This document shows, one piece after another, positions 8,799 to 16,367 of a stretch of 64,000 nt of DNA (positions within the stretch are counted from its first letter, which is position 1; the number at the start of each line of letters is the position of its first letter). The stretch is taken from positions 186,001 through 250,000 of the forward strand of contig JACKDC010000001.1 in the NCBI GenBank assembly GCA_020633725.1, in the 5' to 3' direction. The notes beneath the pieces were generated by a model. That model had not been told where the DNA came from, did no database searches, and was given only the letters and a program-made list of their open reading frames with translations. The translations under genes were made by a program, and so were the position numbers. This stretch comes from Candidatus Latescibacterota bacterium. GTDB taxonomy: Bacteria > Krumholzibacteriota > Krumholzibacteriia > JACNKJ01.

Positions 8799-9712
8799 GC
8801 CGTCTGGTTCTCGTGGACAAGCCCGAAGGGCCCACCAGCCACGACGTCGTGAGCACGCTGCGCCGCACCCTCGGCATCAAGAAGGCCGGGCACTGCGGCA
8901 CGCTCGACCCCATGGCCAGCGGGCTGCTGCTGATCCTCACCGGCTGGGCCACGCGGCTGGCCGAGGTGTTCGGGGACCACGTGAAGGTCTACCAGGGGAC
9001 GGTGCGTTTCGGCAGCGCGACCGACACCGACGACCGGCAGGGCAAGGTCGTCGCCAGCGCCGCGGACTTCGCGCTCGCGCCCGCCGCCCTCGACGACGCC
9101 CTGGCCACGCTCGCCGCGCGGCGCGAGCAGCGTCCGCCGGTCTACTCGGCCATCAAGCGCGAGGGCGTGCCCCTCTACAAGCTCGCCCGCGCCGGCAAGC
9201 TGGAGGCGGACGACGCGCCGCCGCCGCGCCCGGTCACGATCCACCGCCTCGAGCGACTGGACTGGGACGGCCGCGACCTCGTCGTCGAGGTGGAGTGCAG
9301 CGCCGGTACCTACGTGCGCGCGCTGGCCCGCGACCTCGGCGAGCTGGTCGGCGTGCCGGCCCACCTGCGCGCGCTGCGCCGCCTGCGCTCGGGTCCCTTC
9401 AGCGTGGAGCACGCCGTCGGCGCCGACCGCCTGCTCTGGGAGGACAGCACCGACCCGCTGGGCCTGCCGCTCGAGGTCGCCCTCGCCGACCTGCCCGCCG
9501 CCGTCACCCGCGGCGACTACGCCGAGCGCCTGCGCTTCGGCGCCCAGCCGGGCGTGGAGGACCTCGACTGGGACTTCGCCACCGCGGCGGAGGGCGCCTG
9601 GGTGCGCGTCCTCTCGCCGGAGGACGCGCTGCTCGCCCTCGCCCGCGTCGAGCGTCCCGCCAGCGCGGACGCGCCGCCCCGCCTGCGCCTGCGGCGGCGA
9701 CTGGTGGACTAG
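8795..9712 (+). CDS. truB: tRNA pseudouridine(55) synthase TruB
   Basis: TruB isomerises U55 of the tRNA T-loop to pseudouridine. The 305-aa protein starts SRLVLVDKPEGPTSHDVV, the typical motif I, and has GHCGTLDPMASGLL near residues 31-44, where the Asp is the catalytic nucleophile. CSAGTYVRALARDLG (near 168-182) is the conserved RNA-binding/catalytic segment. The C-terminal region is divergent and lacks an obvious PUA domain. The GTG start at 8795 overlaps the rbfA stop by 4 nt. Confidence 0.95.
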   Translation: MSRLVLVDKPEGPTSHDVVSTLRRTLGIKKAGHCGTLDPMASGLLLILTGWATRLAEVFGDHVKVYQGTVRFGSATDTDDRQGKVVASAADFALAPAALDDALATLAARREQRPPVYSAIKREGVPLYKLARAGKLEADDAPPPRPVTIHRLERLDWDGRDLVVEVECSAGTYVRALARDLGELVGVPAHLRALRRLRSGPFSVEHAVGADRLLWEDSTDPLGLPLEVALADLPAAVTRGDYAERLRFGAQPGVEDLDWDFATAAEGAWVRVLSPEDALLALARVERPASADAPPRLRLRRRLVD

Positions 9713-9714
9713 CG

Positions 9715-10683
9715 GTGCGGGTCTATCGGCGTCTCGAGGACCTGCCCCGCGACCGGCGTCGCGCCGTCACGGTCGGCGTCTTCGACGGCGTGCACCGCGG
9801 CCACCGCCGCATCCTCGCCGCGCTGCTCGGGGCCGCGCGGCGGCGGCGCCTCGACGCCAGCTGCGCCATCACCTTCTGGCCGCACCCCATGGCCGTGCTG
9901 AGGCCCGAGCGTGCGCCCGGGCTGCTGCTGACGCTCGAGGAACGCATCGCGGCGCTCGCCGACACCGGACTCGACGAACTGCTGATCCTGCCCTTCGACC
10001 GCGAGGTCGCGGCCACCGACTACGCCGACTTCGCGCGCGACGCGCTCGTCGGCGCCGCGGGGATGGTGCAGCTGGTGGCGGGCTACGATTTCCATCTCGG
10101 CCGCGGCCGCGCCGGTTCGGCCGAGGCCATGGCCGCGCTGGGGGAGTCGCTGGGCTATCGGGTCGACGTGGTGACGCCCTGCTATGCCGACGGGCGCATC
10201 GTCAGCAGCAGCCGCATCCGCGAGGACCTGGCCGCGGGCGATCTGGGCGCGGTGGCCCACGCGCTTCGACGTCCCTTTCCGCTCACGGGCGTGGTCGAGC
10301 GGGGGGCGGGCCGTGGCCGCGCCCTCGGCTTCCCGACGGCCAACCTCGCGCCGCCGCCCCCCGAGAAGTTGCTGCCGCCCAGGGGGGTCTACCTGGTGCG
10401 CGCCCGCTGGGAGGGGGGCGCCGCGGACGGGCTGCTCAACCTCGGAGAAGCCCCCACGGTCCGGGGCACCTTCCTGCCCGAGGTGCATCTGCTGGACGGG
10501 GACTGGGACCTTTGCGGCCGAACCCTGCATGTGGAAGTCCTGGAACGGCTTAGGGACGAGCAGCGCTTCGCGGGCCTGGAGGCGCTGACGGCGGCCATCG
10601 CGGCCGACGTGGCCGAGGCCCGCCGCCGGCTCGCCCTGGCCGGATCGCGGGGCGGGGGATCAAGACCTCGGCCGTTGGAATAA
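9715..10683 (+). CDS. ribF: bifunctional riboflavin kinase/FAD synthetase
   Basis: RibF phosphorylates riboflavin to FMN and adenylylates FMN to FAD. The 322-aa protein has the nucleotidyltransferase motif GVFDGVHRGH (residues 21-30) and SSSRIREDL (about 163-171) in the FAD-synthetase half. The C-terminal flavokinase half carries GRGRALGFPTANL (about 196-208) and EVHLLD. The GTG at 9715 lies 2 nt after the truB stop; upstream starts in this frame overlap truB and are rejected. Its position between truB and rpsO is the conserved bacterial arrangement. Confidence 0.95.
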   Translation: MRVYRRLEDLPRDRRRAVTVGVFDGVHRGHRRILAALLGAARRRRLDASCAITFWPHPMAVLRPERAPGLLLTLEERIAALADTGLDELLILPFDREVAATDYADFARDALVGAAGMVQLVAGYDFHLGRGRAGSAEAMAALGESLGYRVDVVTPCYADGRIVSSSRIREDLAAGDLGAVAHALRRPFPLTGVVERGAGRGRALGFPTANLAPPPPEKLLPPRGVYLVRARWEGGAADGLLNLGEAPTVRGTFLPEVHLLDGDWDLCGRTLHVEVLERLRDEQRFAGLEALTAAIAADVAEARRRLALAGSRGGGSRPRPLE

Positions 10684-10701
10684 AGCCTGCATCCAGGCCC
10701 C

Positions 10702-10730
10702 TTTACAGCCGATTGGCACTGTGCTAGTTT
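10702..10730 (+). promoter_or_regulatory. promoter candidate for rpsO-pnp
   Basis: TTTACA (10702-10707) and TAGTTT (10725-10730) are separated by 17 nt, and the -10 is preceded by TGTGC, resembling an extended -10. It predicts a leader of about 65-70 nt. The same 8-mer TGTGCTAG occurs at the trkA promoter candidate. Confidence 0.5.
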
Positions 10731-10782
10731 GCTGCCGTTCTGGCGGGTGCTCCCGCGCCTGCCGCCATCGCGACTGCTCGAA

Positions 10783-10798
10783 TATACCTGGAGGTATA
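10783..10798 (+). promoter_or_regulatory. hairpin over the rpsO Shine-Dalgarno
   Basis: TATACC (10783-10788) can pair with GGTATA (10793-10798) around the loop TGGA. The Shine-Dalgarno GGAGG (10790-10794) lies in the loop and 3' arm, so folding would limit ribosome access to the rpsO ATG at 10805. S15 is known to repress its own translation in several bacteria through unrelated leader structures; that this hairpin does so is inference. Confidence 0.45.
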
Positions 10799-10804
10799 CT
10801 GACG

Positions 10805-11074
10805 ATGGCACTCGAGTCCGACACCAAGAAGGGCATCATCGAGAAGTTCCGCTTGCACGAAGCCGACTCCGGCTCTGCGGAAGTTCAGATCGCCCTGCTC
10901 ACGGAGCGAATCAACCAGCTCACCGAACACTTCAAGGTCCACAAGAAGGATCACCATTCGCGGCGAGGTCTCATGAAGCTCGTGGGACGCAGGCGTCGCC
11001 TTCTGGACTACCTGAAGCAGAACAAGCTGGATACCTACCGCGAGCTGATCAAGTCGCTGGGTCTGCGGCGCTAA
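10805..11074 (+). CDS. rpsO: 30S ribosomal protein S15
   Basis: The 89-aa protein is full-length S15, a primary 16S rRNA-binding protein of the 30S platform. Hallmarks are the four-helix layout with GSAEVQIALLTERINQLTEH (about 22-41), HKKDHHSRRGLMKLVGRRRR (about 45-64) and a basic C-terminus. The ATG at 10805 has GGAGG 10 nt upstream. It lies just before pnp, as in E. coli and Bacillus, with a 120-nt gap containing two strong hairpins. Confidence 0.98.
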   Translation: MALESDTKKGIIEKFRLHEADSGSAEVQIALLTERINQLTEHFKVHKKDHHSRRGLMKLVGRRRRLLDYLKQNKLDTYRELIKSLGLRR

Positions 11075-11116
11075 CGCCGACGGTCCGCGCACAGGGGCGT
11101 CGAGGGTCGGCGCTCC

Positions 11117-11156
11117 TCCCCGCCATTCGTGGCGGGGAAGGGGGAAGGTCCCCCTT
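11117..11156 (+). promoter_or_regulatory. tandem hairpins in the rpsO-pnp gap
   Basis: Hairpin 1 pairs 11117-11125 with 11130-11138: nine perfect base pairs closing a TTCG tetraloop. Hairpin 2 pairs 11138-11145 with 11149-11156: eight base pairs around AGG, followed by a short GTTT run. They share only base 11138. In E. coli the pnp leader forms an RNase III-cleaved double hairpin through which PNPase represses itself, and rpsO ends in a terminator nearby. Either role, or both, fits here by analogy. Confidence 0.55.
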
Positions 11157-11194
11157 GTTTCCACCACGGTCCGTTCCCGGACCCCGGAGGTAAT

Positions 11195-13276
11195 ATGCAG
11201 AAAGTCAGTCTAGAACTGTCGGGGCAGGAGTATGCCCTGGAAACGGGTCAGGTGGCCAAGCAGGCCAGCAGCGTGATCGTCCGCATGGGCGAGACGCTCG
11301 TGCTGGTCACCGCGGTCGCCAGCAAGGACAACGACCCCGACAAGCCCTTCTTCCCTCTCTTCGTGGAGTACCGGGAGAAGAAGTACGCCGCGGGCATGAT
11401 TCCCGGCGGCTACTTCAAGCGTGAGGCGCGCCCGTCCGAAAAGGAGACGCTGGCCGCGCGTCTGGTGGACCGTCCCATCCGTCCGCTCTTCCCCGACGGC
11501 TACATGGCCGAGACGCAGGTGGTGGCCACCGTTCTCAGCTTCGACCAGGTCAACGAGGCCGACGTGCTCGCCATCACCGGCGCGAGCGCGGCCCTGGGCC
11601 TGTCCAACATCCCCTTCGGCGACGTCGTCTCCGGCGTTCGCGTCTGCCGGGTGAACGGCGCCCTCAAGGCGAATCCGACCCTGGAGGAGACGGAGGAGAG
11701 CCCGCTCAACCTCGTGGTCGCCGGCAGCGACACCGCCATCATGATGGTGGAGGGCGAGGCCGATCAGATCTCCGAGGAGGAGATGCTGGAGGCCATCGCC
11801 TTCGCGCACGAGCACATCCGCAAGCTGAACGCCATGCAGCGCGAGCTCTTCGCCAAGGCGGGCACGCCGGCCAAGCGCGAGGTCGTCGCGCCGTCGATGC
11901 CGGAGGGTCTGCTGGAGCGCGTGGAGTCCACCTACGGCGCCGAGATCGACCGCCTCGGCCGCAACGCGCACAAGCACGAGCGCCAGGACGCCCTGGACGC
12001 CCTGCGCGAGAAGGTGCTGGCGGAGCTCGCCGGGGACTTCCCCGAGCAGGAGCGCTGGATCGGCAAGGCCTTCGGCGACGTCGAGAAGCGCGCCATGCGC
12101 GGGATGATCCTCAGGGAGTCCCTGCGCGCCGACGGCCGCAAGCTCGACGAGGTGCGCCCGATCACGATCGTTCCCAGCTTCCTGCCCCGGGCCCACGGGT
12201 CGTCGCTCTTCACGCGCGGCGAGACCCAGGCCCTGGTGGCCACGACCCTGGGGACGAGCCGTGACGAGCAGCGCATCGACAACCTCGAGGGCGAGTACTT
12301 CAAGCGCTTCATGCTCCACTACAACTTCCCCGGCTTCAGCGTCGGCGAGGTGGGCCGCTTCTTCACCGGCCGCCGCGAGATCGGCCACGGCAACCTGGCC
12401 GAGCGCGCGCTGCGCCCGCTGATCCCGAACGAGGAGGAGTTCCCCTACACGATCCGCGTGGTGAGCGACATCACCGAGTCGAACGGCTCGAGCTCCATGG
12501 CGACCGTCTGCGGCGGCGCGCTGGCCCTCATGGACGCCGGCGTGCCCCTCAAGGCCCACGTGGCCGGCGTGGCCATGGGTCTCATCACCGATGGCGAGAG
12601 CTTCCGGGTGCTGACGGACATCCAGGGCCTGGAGGACCACCTGGGCGACATGGACTTCAAGGTGGCGGGCACGCGGAAGGGCATCACGGCCTTCCAGCTC
12701 GACACCAAGATCGAGGGCCTGCCCGAGCAGGTCATGCGCGACGCGCTGGCCCAGGCCCGCACGGCGCGGATGCACATCCTCGACGTGATGGAGCAGTCGA
12801 TGCCCAGCGCGCGGCCCGAGGTGAGCCGTCACGCGCCCAAGATCACGAGCATCAAGATCAACACCGAGCGCATCCGTGACGTCATCGGCAAGGGCGGCGC
12901 CACCATCCGCCGCATCCAGGAGGAGACCGGCGCCACCATCGAGGTGGAGGACGACGGGACCGTCCGCATCGCCGCGGTCAATGGCGAGAGCAGCGACGCG
13001 GCGGTGGAGTGGATCAACTACCTCACGGCCGAGGCCGAGGTGGGCAAGGTCTACGATGGGAAGGTGAAGACCATCACCAAGTTCGGCGCCTTCGTGGAGA
13101 TCCTCCCGGGCACCGACGGTCTGCTGCACATCTCGGAGATCGACCACAAGCGCATCAATCGCGTGGAGGACGTCTTCCAGGTGGGCGACACCGTGCAGGT
13201 GAAGGTCGTGGACATCGACAACGCCGGCAAGATCCGGCTGAGCCGCAAGGTCCTGCTGGAGGCAGCCGCCAACTAG
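11195..13276 (+). CDS. pnp: polyribonucleotide nucleotidyltransferase (PNPase)
   Basis: PNPase is a trimeric 3'-5' phosphorolytic exoribonuclease of the RNA decay machinery. The 693-aa protein shows two RNase PH domains (about 1-215 and 310-540), an intervening helical domain, a KH domain with VIGKGGATIRRI (about 563-574) and an S1 domain (about 613-690, GKVKTITKFGAFVEILPG). The catalytic-core signature FFTGRREIGHGNLAERAL is present in the second PH domain. The ATG at 11195 has GGAGGT at 11186-11191; a longer upstream start would run through the hairpins and was rejected. Confidence 0.97.
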   Translation: MQKVSLELSGQEYALETGQVAKQASSVIVRMGETLVLVTAVASKDNDPDKPFFPLFVEYREKKYAAGMIPGGYFKREARPSEKETLAARLVDRPIRPLFPDGYMAETQVVATVLSFDQVNEADVLAITGASAALGLSNIPFGDVVSGVRVCRVNGALKANPTLEETEESPLNLVVAGSDTAIMMVEGEADQISEEEMLEAIAFAHEHIRKLNAMQRELFAKAGTPAKREVVAPSMPEGLLERVESTYGAEIDRLGRNAHKHERQDALDALREKVLAELAGDFPEQERWIGKAFGDVEKRAMRGMILRESLRADGRKLDEVRPITIVPSFLPRAHGSSLFTRGETQALVATTLGTSRDEQRIDNLEGEYFKRFMLHYNFPGFSVGEVGRFFTGRREIGHGNLAERALRPLIPNEEEFPYTIRVVSDITESNGSSSMATVCGGALALMDAGVPLKAHVAGVAMGLITDGESFRVLTDIQGLEDHLGDMDFKVAGTRKGITAFQLDTKIEGLPEQVMRDALAQARTARMHILDVMEQSMPSARPEVSRHAPKITSIKINTERIRDVIGKGGATIRRIQEETGATIEVEDDGTVRIAAVNGESSDAAVEWINYLTAEAEVGKVYDGKVKTITKFGAFVEILPGTDGLLHISEIDHKRINRVEDVFQVGDTVQVKVVDIDNAGKIRLSRKVLLEAAAN

Positions 13277-13283
13277 GCCCGCC

Positions 13284-14555
13284 ATGAACACCAGCCACTT
13301 CTCCCGCCGGGAGGACATTCGCAAGGTGACCCTGGACGACGGGGTCACCTTGCTTACTCAGTGCGTGCCCGACGCCCTGTCGGTGAGCATCGGCGCCTGG
13401 GTGCGCTGCGGCAGCCGCGACGAGGGCGCCCAGCACAACGGCATCACGCACTTCCTCGAGCACATGGTCTTCAAGGGCACCGAGCGGCGCAGCGCCCTCG
13501 AGATCTCCCTGGCCATCGACCGCGTCGGCGGCCAGCTGGACGCCTTCACGACCAAGGAGCTCACCTGCTTCTCCGCCCGCGTGCTCGCGGAGTACGTGGA
13601 CACGGCCCTGGACGTCCTCGGCGACATGCTCGGCCACGCCTCGCTGGACGGCGAGCTGATCGACGTGGAGAAGCAGGTGGTGGTCGAGGAGATCCGCAAC
13701 GTCCTGGACGACCCGGACGACCTCATCCACGAGCTGGCGAGCGCCGAGGTCTTCGGCGAGCACCCGCTGGGCCTGCCGATCCTCGGCACCGAGGACACGG
13801 TGGAGTCCTTCTCGCGGGACGATCTCAGCGCCTACCTGGACGCGCGCTACACGGCGGGCAACGTGATCGTCGCCGCCGTGGGGCCGCTCAGCCACGACGA
13901 GATGCGCGGGCGCGTGGAGACCTGGTTCCACGTCCGTCCGGGCGCCGCGCTCGCCCGCAACGGCAGTGCCCCGCCGGCGCCCCGGCGCCGGGTCGTCACC
14001 CAGGTCCGGGAGCTGCAGCAGCAGCACCTCTGGCTCGGCCGGCTGGGCGTGAGCAGCGCCGACGCGGACCGCTACGGCTTGCTCCTCCTCAGCACGCTGC
14101 TGGGCGGCAGCATGAGCAGCCGGCTCTTCCAGGTGATCCGTGAGCGGGCGGGGCTGGCCTACAACATCTACTCCTTCTCCGACTTCGCCAGCGACGCGGG
14201 GCTGCTGGGCAGCTACATGGCCGTCTCGCCTCGACGCAGCGACGACGCGATCCGCCTCACCCTCTCCGAGTACGCGAAGCTCTGCGCGGAGGGCTGCTCC
14301 CTCGACGAGCTCGAGGACACCAAGATGCAGCTCAAGGGCAACCTGCTGCTGGCCATGGAGAGCATGAACGCCCGCATGAGCCGTCTGGCCCGCGGGGAGA
14401 TCAACGAGGGGCGGCAGATCGGCGTGGAGGAGCTGGTGGCCAGGGTGGACGCGGTCAGCCGCGACGACATCCAGCGCCTGGCGACCACCTACCTCGACCC
14501 GGCCACGCTCACCCTCGTGAGCCTCGGCCCCAACGCCGGCCCGGGCTCCTTCTGA
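13284..14555 (+). CDS. M16 family zinc metallopeptidase (processing-peptidase-like)
   Basis: The 423-aa protein is a single-chain M16B-type peptidase. The inverted zinc motif HxxEH is intact as H56-F-L-E59-H60 within NGITHFLEHMVFKGT, and the downstream glutamate region is VVVEEIRNVLDDP (about 133-145). The second half contains the R/Y pair region IRERAGLAYNIYSF. Homologues sit after pnp in Bacillus (mlpA). Substrates are unknown; no signal peptide is visible, so a cytoplasmic location is likely. It begins 7 nt after the pnp stop, and its TGA overlaps the next ATG (TGATG). Confidence 0.9.
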   Translation: MNTSHFSRREDIRKVTLDDGVTLLTQCVPDALSVSIGAWVRCGSRDEGAQHNGITHFLEHMVFKGTERRSALEISLAIDRVGGQLDAFTTKELTCFSARVLAEYVDTALDVLGDMLGHASLDGELIDVEKQVVVEEIRNVLDDPDDLIHELASAEVFGEHPLGLPILGTEDTVESFSRDDLSAYLDARYTAGNVIVAAVGPLSHDEMRGRVETWFHVRPGAALARNGSAPPAPRRRVVTQVRELQQQHLWLGRLGVSSADADRYGLLLLSTLLGGSMSSRLFQVIRERAGLAYNIYSFSDFASDAGLLGSYMAVSPRRSDDAIRLTLSEYAKLCAEGCSLDELEDTKMQLKGNLLLAMESMNARMSRLARGEINEGRQIGVEELVARVDAVSRDDIQRLATTYLDPATLTLVSLGPNAGPGSF

Positions 14556-15622
14556 TGGGCATGCCCCGCTTCGCCAGCGACTGCCGTCGCGTGATCGTCG
14601 ACGCCCAGCTGGCGGCGGACCCCGACGCGCTGGCCTCGCTCCTCGCGGCGCTGCGCGCCGAGCACCCCGACTGGGAGCTGCTGCTCTACGATGCGCCGCC
14701 GGCCGCGTCCGCGGATCCGGCCGGACCGCAGCGCATCGACGCCGAGGGGGAGGGCGGCCTGGCCGCGCTGGAGCGACTGCATGCGGGGGGCGTCCTCGAG
14801 CAGACGCTGCTGCTCAGCGGACGCGAGCGCCTCCTGAGCTGGGCCCGCCGCGCGGGGCTGCCGGCTCTGGACGCGGGCGCGGCCGGGCAGTCCCCCGTCG
14901 AGACGGTCGCGCCCCACGCGCTCGTCCTGCGCGACGCCGTGGCCCTGCTCCTCGCCGCCCGCCGCCAGCGGGAGGGGAGGCCCTTCCTCGTGGGCATCAA
15001 CGGCATCGACAAGGCGGGCAAGACGGGCTTCGCGGCGGCGCTCGCGACGCGCCTCGCCGGCGTCGGCCTGCCCGTCGAGCAGGTGGCCCTGGACGACTTC
15101 ACCGCCGAGAAGAAGGAGCGCCGCGCCAAGGGCTACCCCGAGCCCGAAGGGCTTTATCGCAAGTACTACGCGATGGACCGTCTGAAGGAGCAGCTGCTCC
15201 TCCCGCTGCGACAGGCGCGGGAGCTGCCGCTCGAACTGCACTACGACGTCTACGACGCGGGCCGCGAGCGCGTGACCGGCCGCCGCCGTCTCGCGCTGGA
15301 GCCCGGTGGGCTGCTGCTGCTCGAGGGCCCCTTCCTCTTCCAGTCGGACAGCTTCGGCTACTACGACTTCCGCATCTACCTGGTCAGCGACTTCGAGCGC
15401 GCGCTCGAGCTCGCGCTCGGCGCGCTGGAAGGCAAGCAGCGCGCGAAACGTGAGCAGGAGTTTCAGCGGCGTGAGCTCGCGGCGCAGTCGCTCTACCTCA
15501 AGCAGGAAGCGCCATGGAAGCGCGCGCAGCTCGTGCTGCGCGGCATGAACACCGACACGCCGCGCATCGAGAGCGCACGACTCGGCGACGCAGCGCCGAA
15601 CGCGGGTGTTCACGAGCGCTGA
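14555..15622 (+). CDS. uridine kinase-like P-loop protein with extra N-terminal domain
   Basis: Residues about 143-340 form a phosphoribulokinase/uridine-kinase-like P-loop domain. The Walker A is GINGIDKAGKT (about 147-157); LDDFTAEKKERRAKGYPEPE resembles the DDFY...HP region of uridine kinases; and LLLEGPFLF is the Walker B-like strand. The first 140 residues (RRVIVDAQLAADPDALASLL...) look like an alpha/beta domain and are not part of a uridine kinase; I do not recognise them. Typical uridine kinases are 200-230 aa, so this 355-aa protein is a fusion. The substrate is not predictable. Confidence 0.65.
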   Translation: MGMPRFASDCRRVIVDAQLAADPDALASLLAALRAEHPDWELLLYDAPPAASADPAGPQRIDAEGEGGLAALERLHAGGVLEQTLLLSGRERLLSWARRAGLPALDAGAAGQSPVETVAPHALVLRDAVALLLAARRQREGRPFLVGINGIDKAGKTGFAAALATRLAGVGLPVEQVALDDFTAEKKERRAKGYPEPEGLYRKYYAMDRLKEQLLLPLRQARELPLELHYDVYDAGRERVTGRRRLALEPGGLLLLEGPFLFQSDSFGYYDFRIYLVSDFERALELALGALEGKQRAKREQEFQRRELAAQSLYLKQEAPWKRAQLVLRGMNTDTPRIESARLGDAAPNAGVHER

Positions 15623-15652
15623 ATCGCGCAAGCGGCGAGATCGGAAAAACGA

Positions 15653-15725
15653 CCTCAAGGCAACATTTTCCCTTTACAAATTTTCACAGCTTCCGATATC
15701 TCTGTCGACGGAGCCTCAAGGCAAC
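15653..15725 (+). repeat. 12-bp direct repeats flanking the histone-like gene promoter
   Basis: CCTCAAGGCAAC occurs at 15653-15664 and again at 15714-15725, 61 nt start to start. The predicted -35 and -10 of the following gene lie between the copies. The sequence is comparatively AT-rich for this genome. A pair of operator sites for a dimeric or looping regulator is one reading; this is inference from position only. Confidence 0.45.
15673..15702 (+). promoter_or_regulatory. promoter candidate for the histone H1-like gene
   Basis: TTTACA (15673-15678) and TATCTC (15697-15702) are spaced 18 nt apart in an AT-rich stretch (ATTTTCCCTTTACAAATTTT region). The leader would be about 60 nt, ending in AGGAGGG before the ATG. 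Confidence 0.4.
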
Positions 15726-15768
15726 CGGCTCCAGAGAGCAATCCGCTTTCCCTGCCTAGGAGGGTACA

Positions 15769-16263
15769 ATGGCTGTGAAAAAGGCTGCCAAGAAGACGGC
15801 CAAGAAAACGGTGAAGAAGGCTGCCAAGAAGACGGTCAAGAAGGCCGCCAAGAAGACGGCTGCCAAGAAGACCGTTCGCAAGGCCGCCAAGAAGACCGCC
15901 AAGAAGGCGACTCGCAAGACCGCGGCGAAGAAGACGGCCAAGAAGGCCGCCAAGAAGACCGCGAAGAAGGCGACTCGCAAGAAGGCGGCGAAGAAGACGG
16001 TCAAGAAGGCCGCCAAGAAGACCGTGAAGAAGGCCGCGAAGAAGACGGCCAAGAAGGCGGCGAAGAAGACGGCCAAGAAGGCCGCCAAGAAGACCGCCAA
16101 GAAGGCGACCCGCAAGAAGGCCGCGAAGAAGACGGTCAAGAAGGCCGCCAAGAAGACCGTGAAGAAGGCCGCGAAGAAGACGGCCGCCAAGAAGACGGCG
16201 AAGAAGGCCGCGAAGCGTCCGGCTCGCCGGAAGAGCACGGCCAAGAAGGCGCCGACGGCCTAA
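15769..16263 (+). CDS. histone H1-like lysine/alanine-rich DNA-binding protein
   Basis: The 164-aa protein is almost entirely K, A and T, built from repeats of the type KKAAKKTAKKAT and KKTVKKAAKK, with a basic R/K/P/S tail. It resembles eukaryotic H1 C-terminal tails and the bacterial Hc2/BpH1/AlgP class of nucleoid proteins, which bind DNA through charge and condense it. No folded domain is visible. The ATG at 15769 follows a near-perfect AGGAGGG. It is monocistronic, between a promoter candidate and a palindromic terminator. The region also translates in another frame as an E/D/G/Q-rich repeat, which is a shadow. Confidence 0.85.
   Translation: MAVKKAAKKTAKKTVKKAAKKTVKKAAKKTAAKKTVRKAAKKTAKKATRKTAAKKTAKKAAKKTAKKATRKKAAKKTVKKAAKKTVKKAAKKTAKKAAKKTAKKAAKKTAKKATRKKAAKKTVKKAAKKTVKKAAKKTAAKKTAKKAAKRPARRKSTAKKAPTA
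15940..16185 (+). repeat. 135-bp-offset internal duplication in the histone-like gene
   Basis: Codons 58-94 (15940-16050) and 103-139 (16075-16185) encode the same 37 residues, offset by 45 codons, with nearly identical DNA. This indicates recent tandem duplication inside the repeat array, so length variation between strains is likely. Confidence 0.75.
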
Positions 16264-16289
16264 CGGGCAGTTGGCACTGGACTGAGTGT

Positions 16290-16315
16290 CGGGGAGGGGG
16301 CGCGCCCCCTCCCCG
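16290..16315 (+). terminator. 26-bp perfect palindrome, terminator of the histone-like gene
   Basis: CGGGGAGGGGGCG is followed directly by its reverse complement, so RNA from either strand folds into a very stable GC hairpin. A weak T-containing run (TTGCTTGT) follows on the + side. It starts 26 nt after the stop codon, and the left inverted repeat of the insertion sequence begins 3 nt beyond it. Confidence 0.6.
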
Positions 16316-16318
16316 TTG

Positions 16319-16345
16319 CTTGTGCCGCCGATGTTGTAGCTGGCC
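16319..16345 (+). repeat. left terminal inverted repeat of the insertion sequence
   Basis: This starts CTTGTGCCGCCGATGTTGTA and pairs as an inverted repeat with 17509-17535. Mismatches fall at six of 27 positions. Confidence 0.65.
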
Positions 16346-16367
16346 CGGGTCCTGCCGGGGCCAGGCC

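Noticed and set aside
15769..16263. Tandem repeats read as a CRISPR-like array
   Set aside because: The repeats are codon-level KKA units inside one open frame with no spacers.
15606..16367. N-terminal extension of the transposase across the histone-like gene
   Set aside because: This frame reads the histone repeats as E/D/G/Q repeats and crosses the terminator; ATG 16368 begins the zinc-ribbon.
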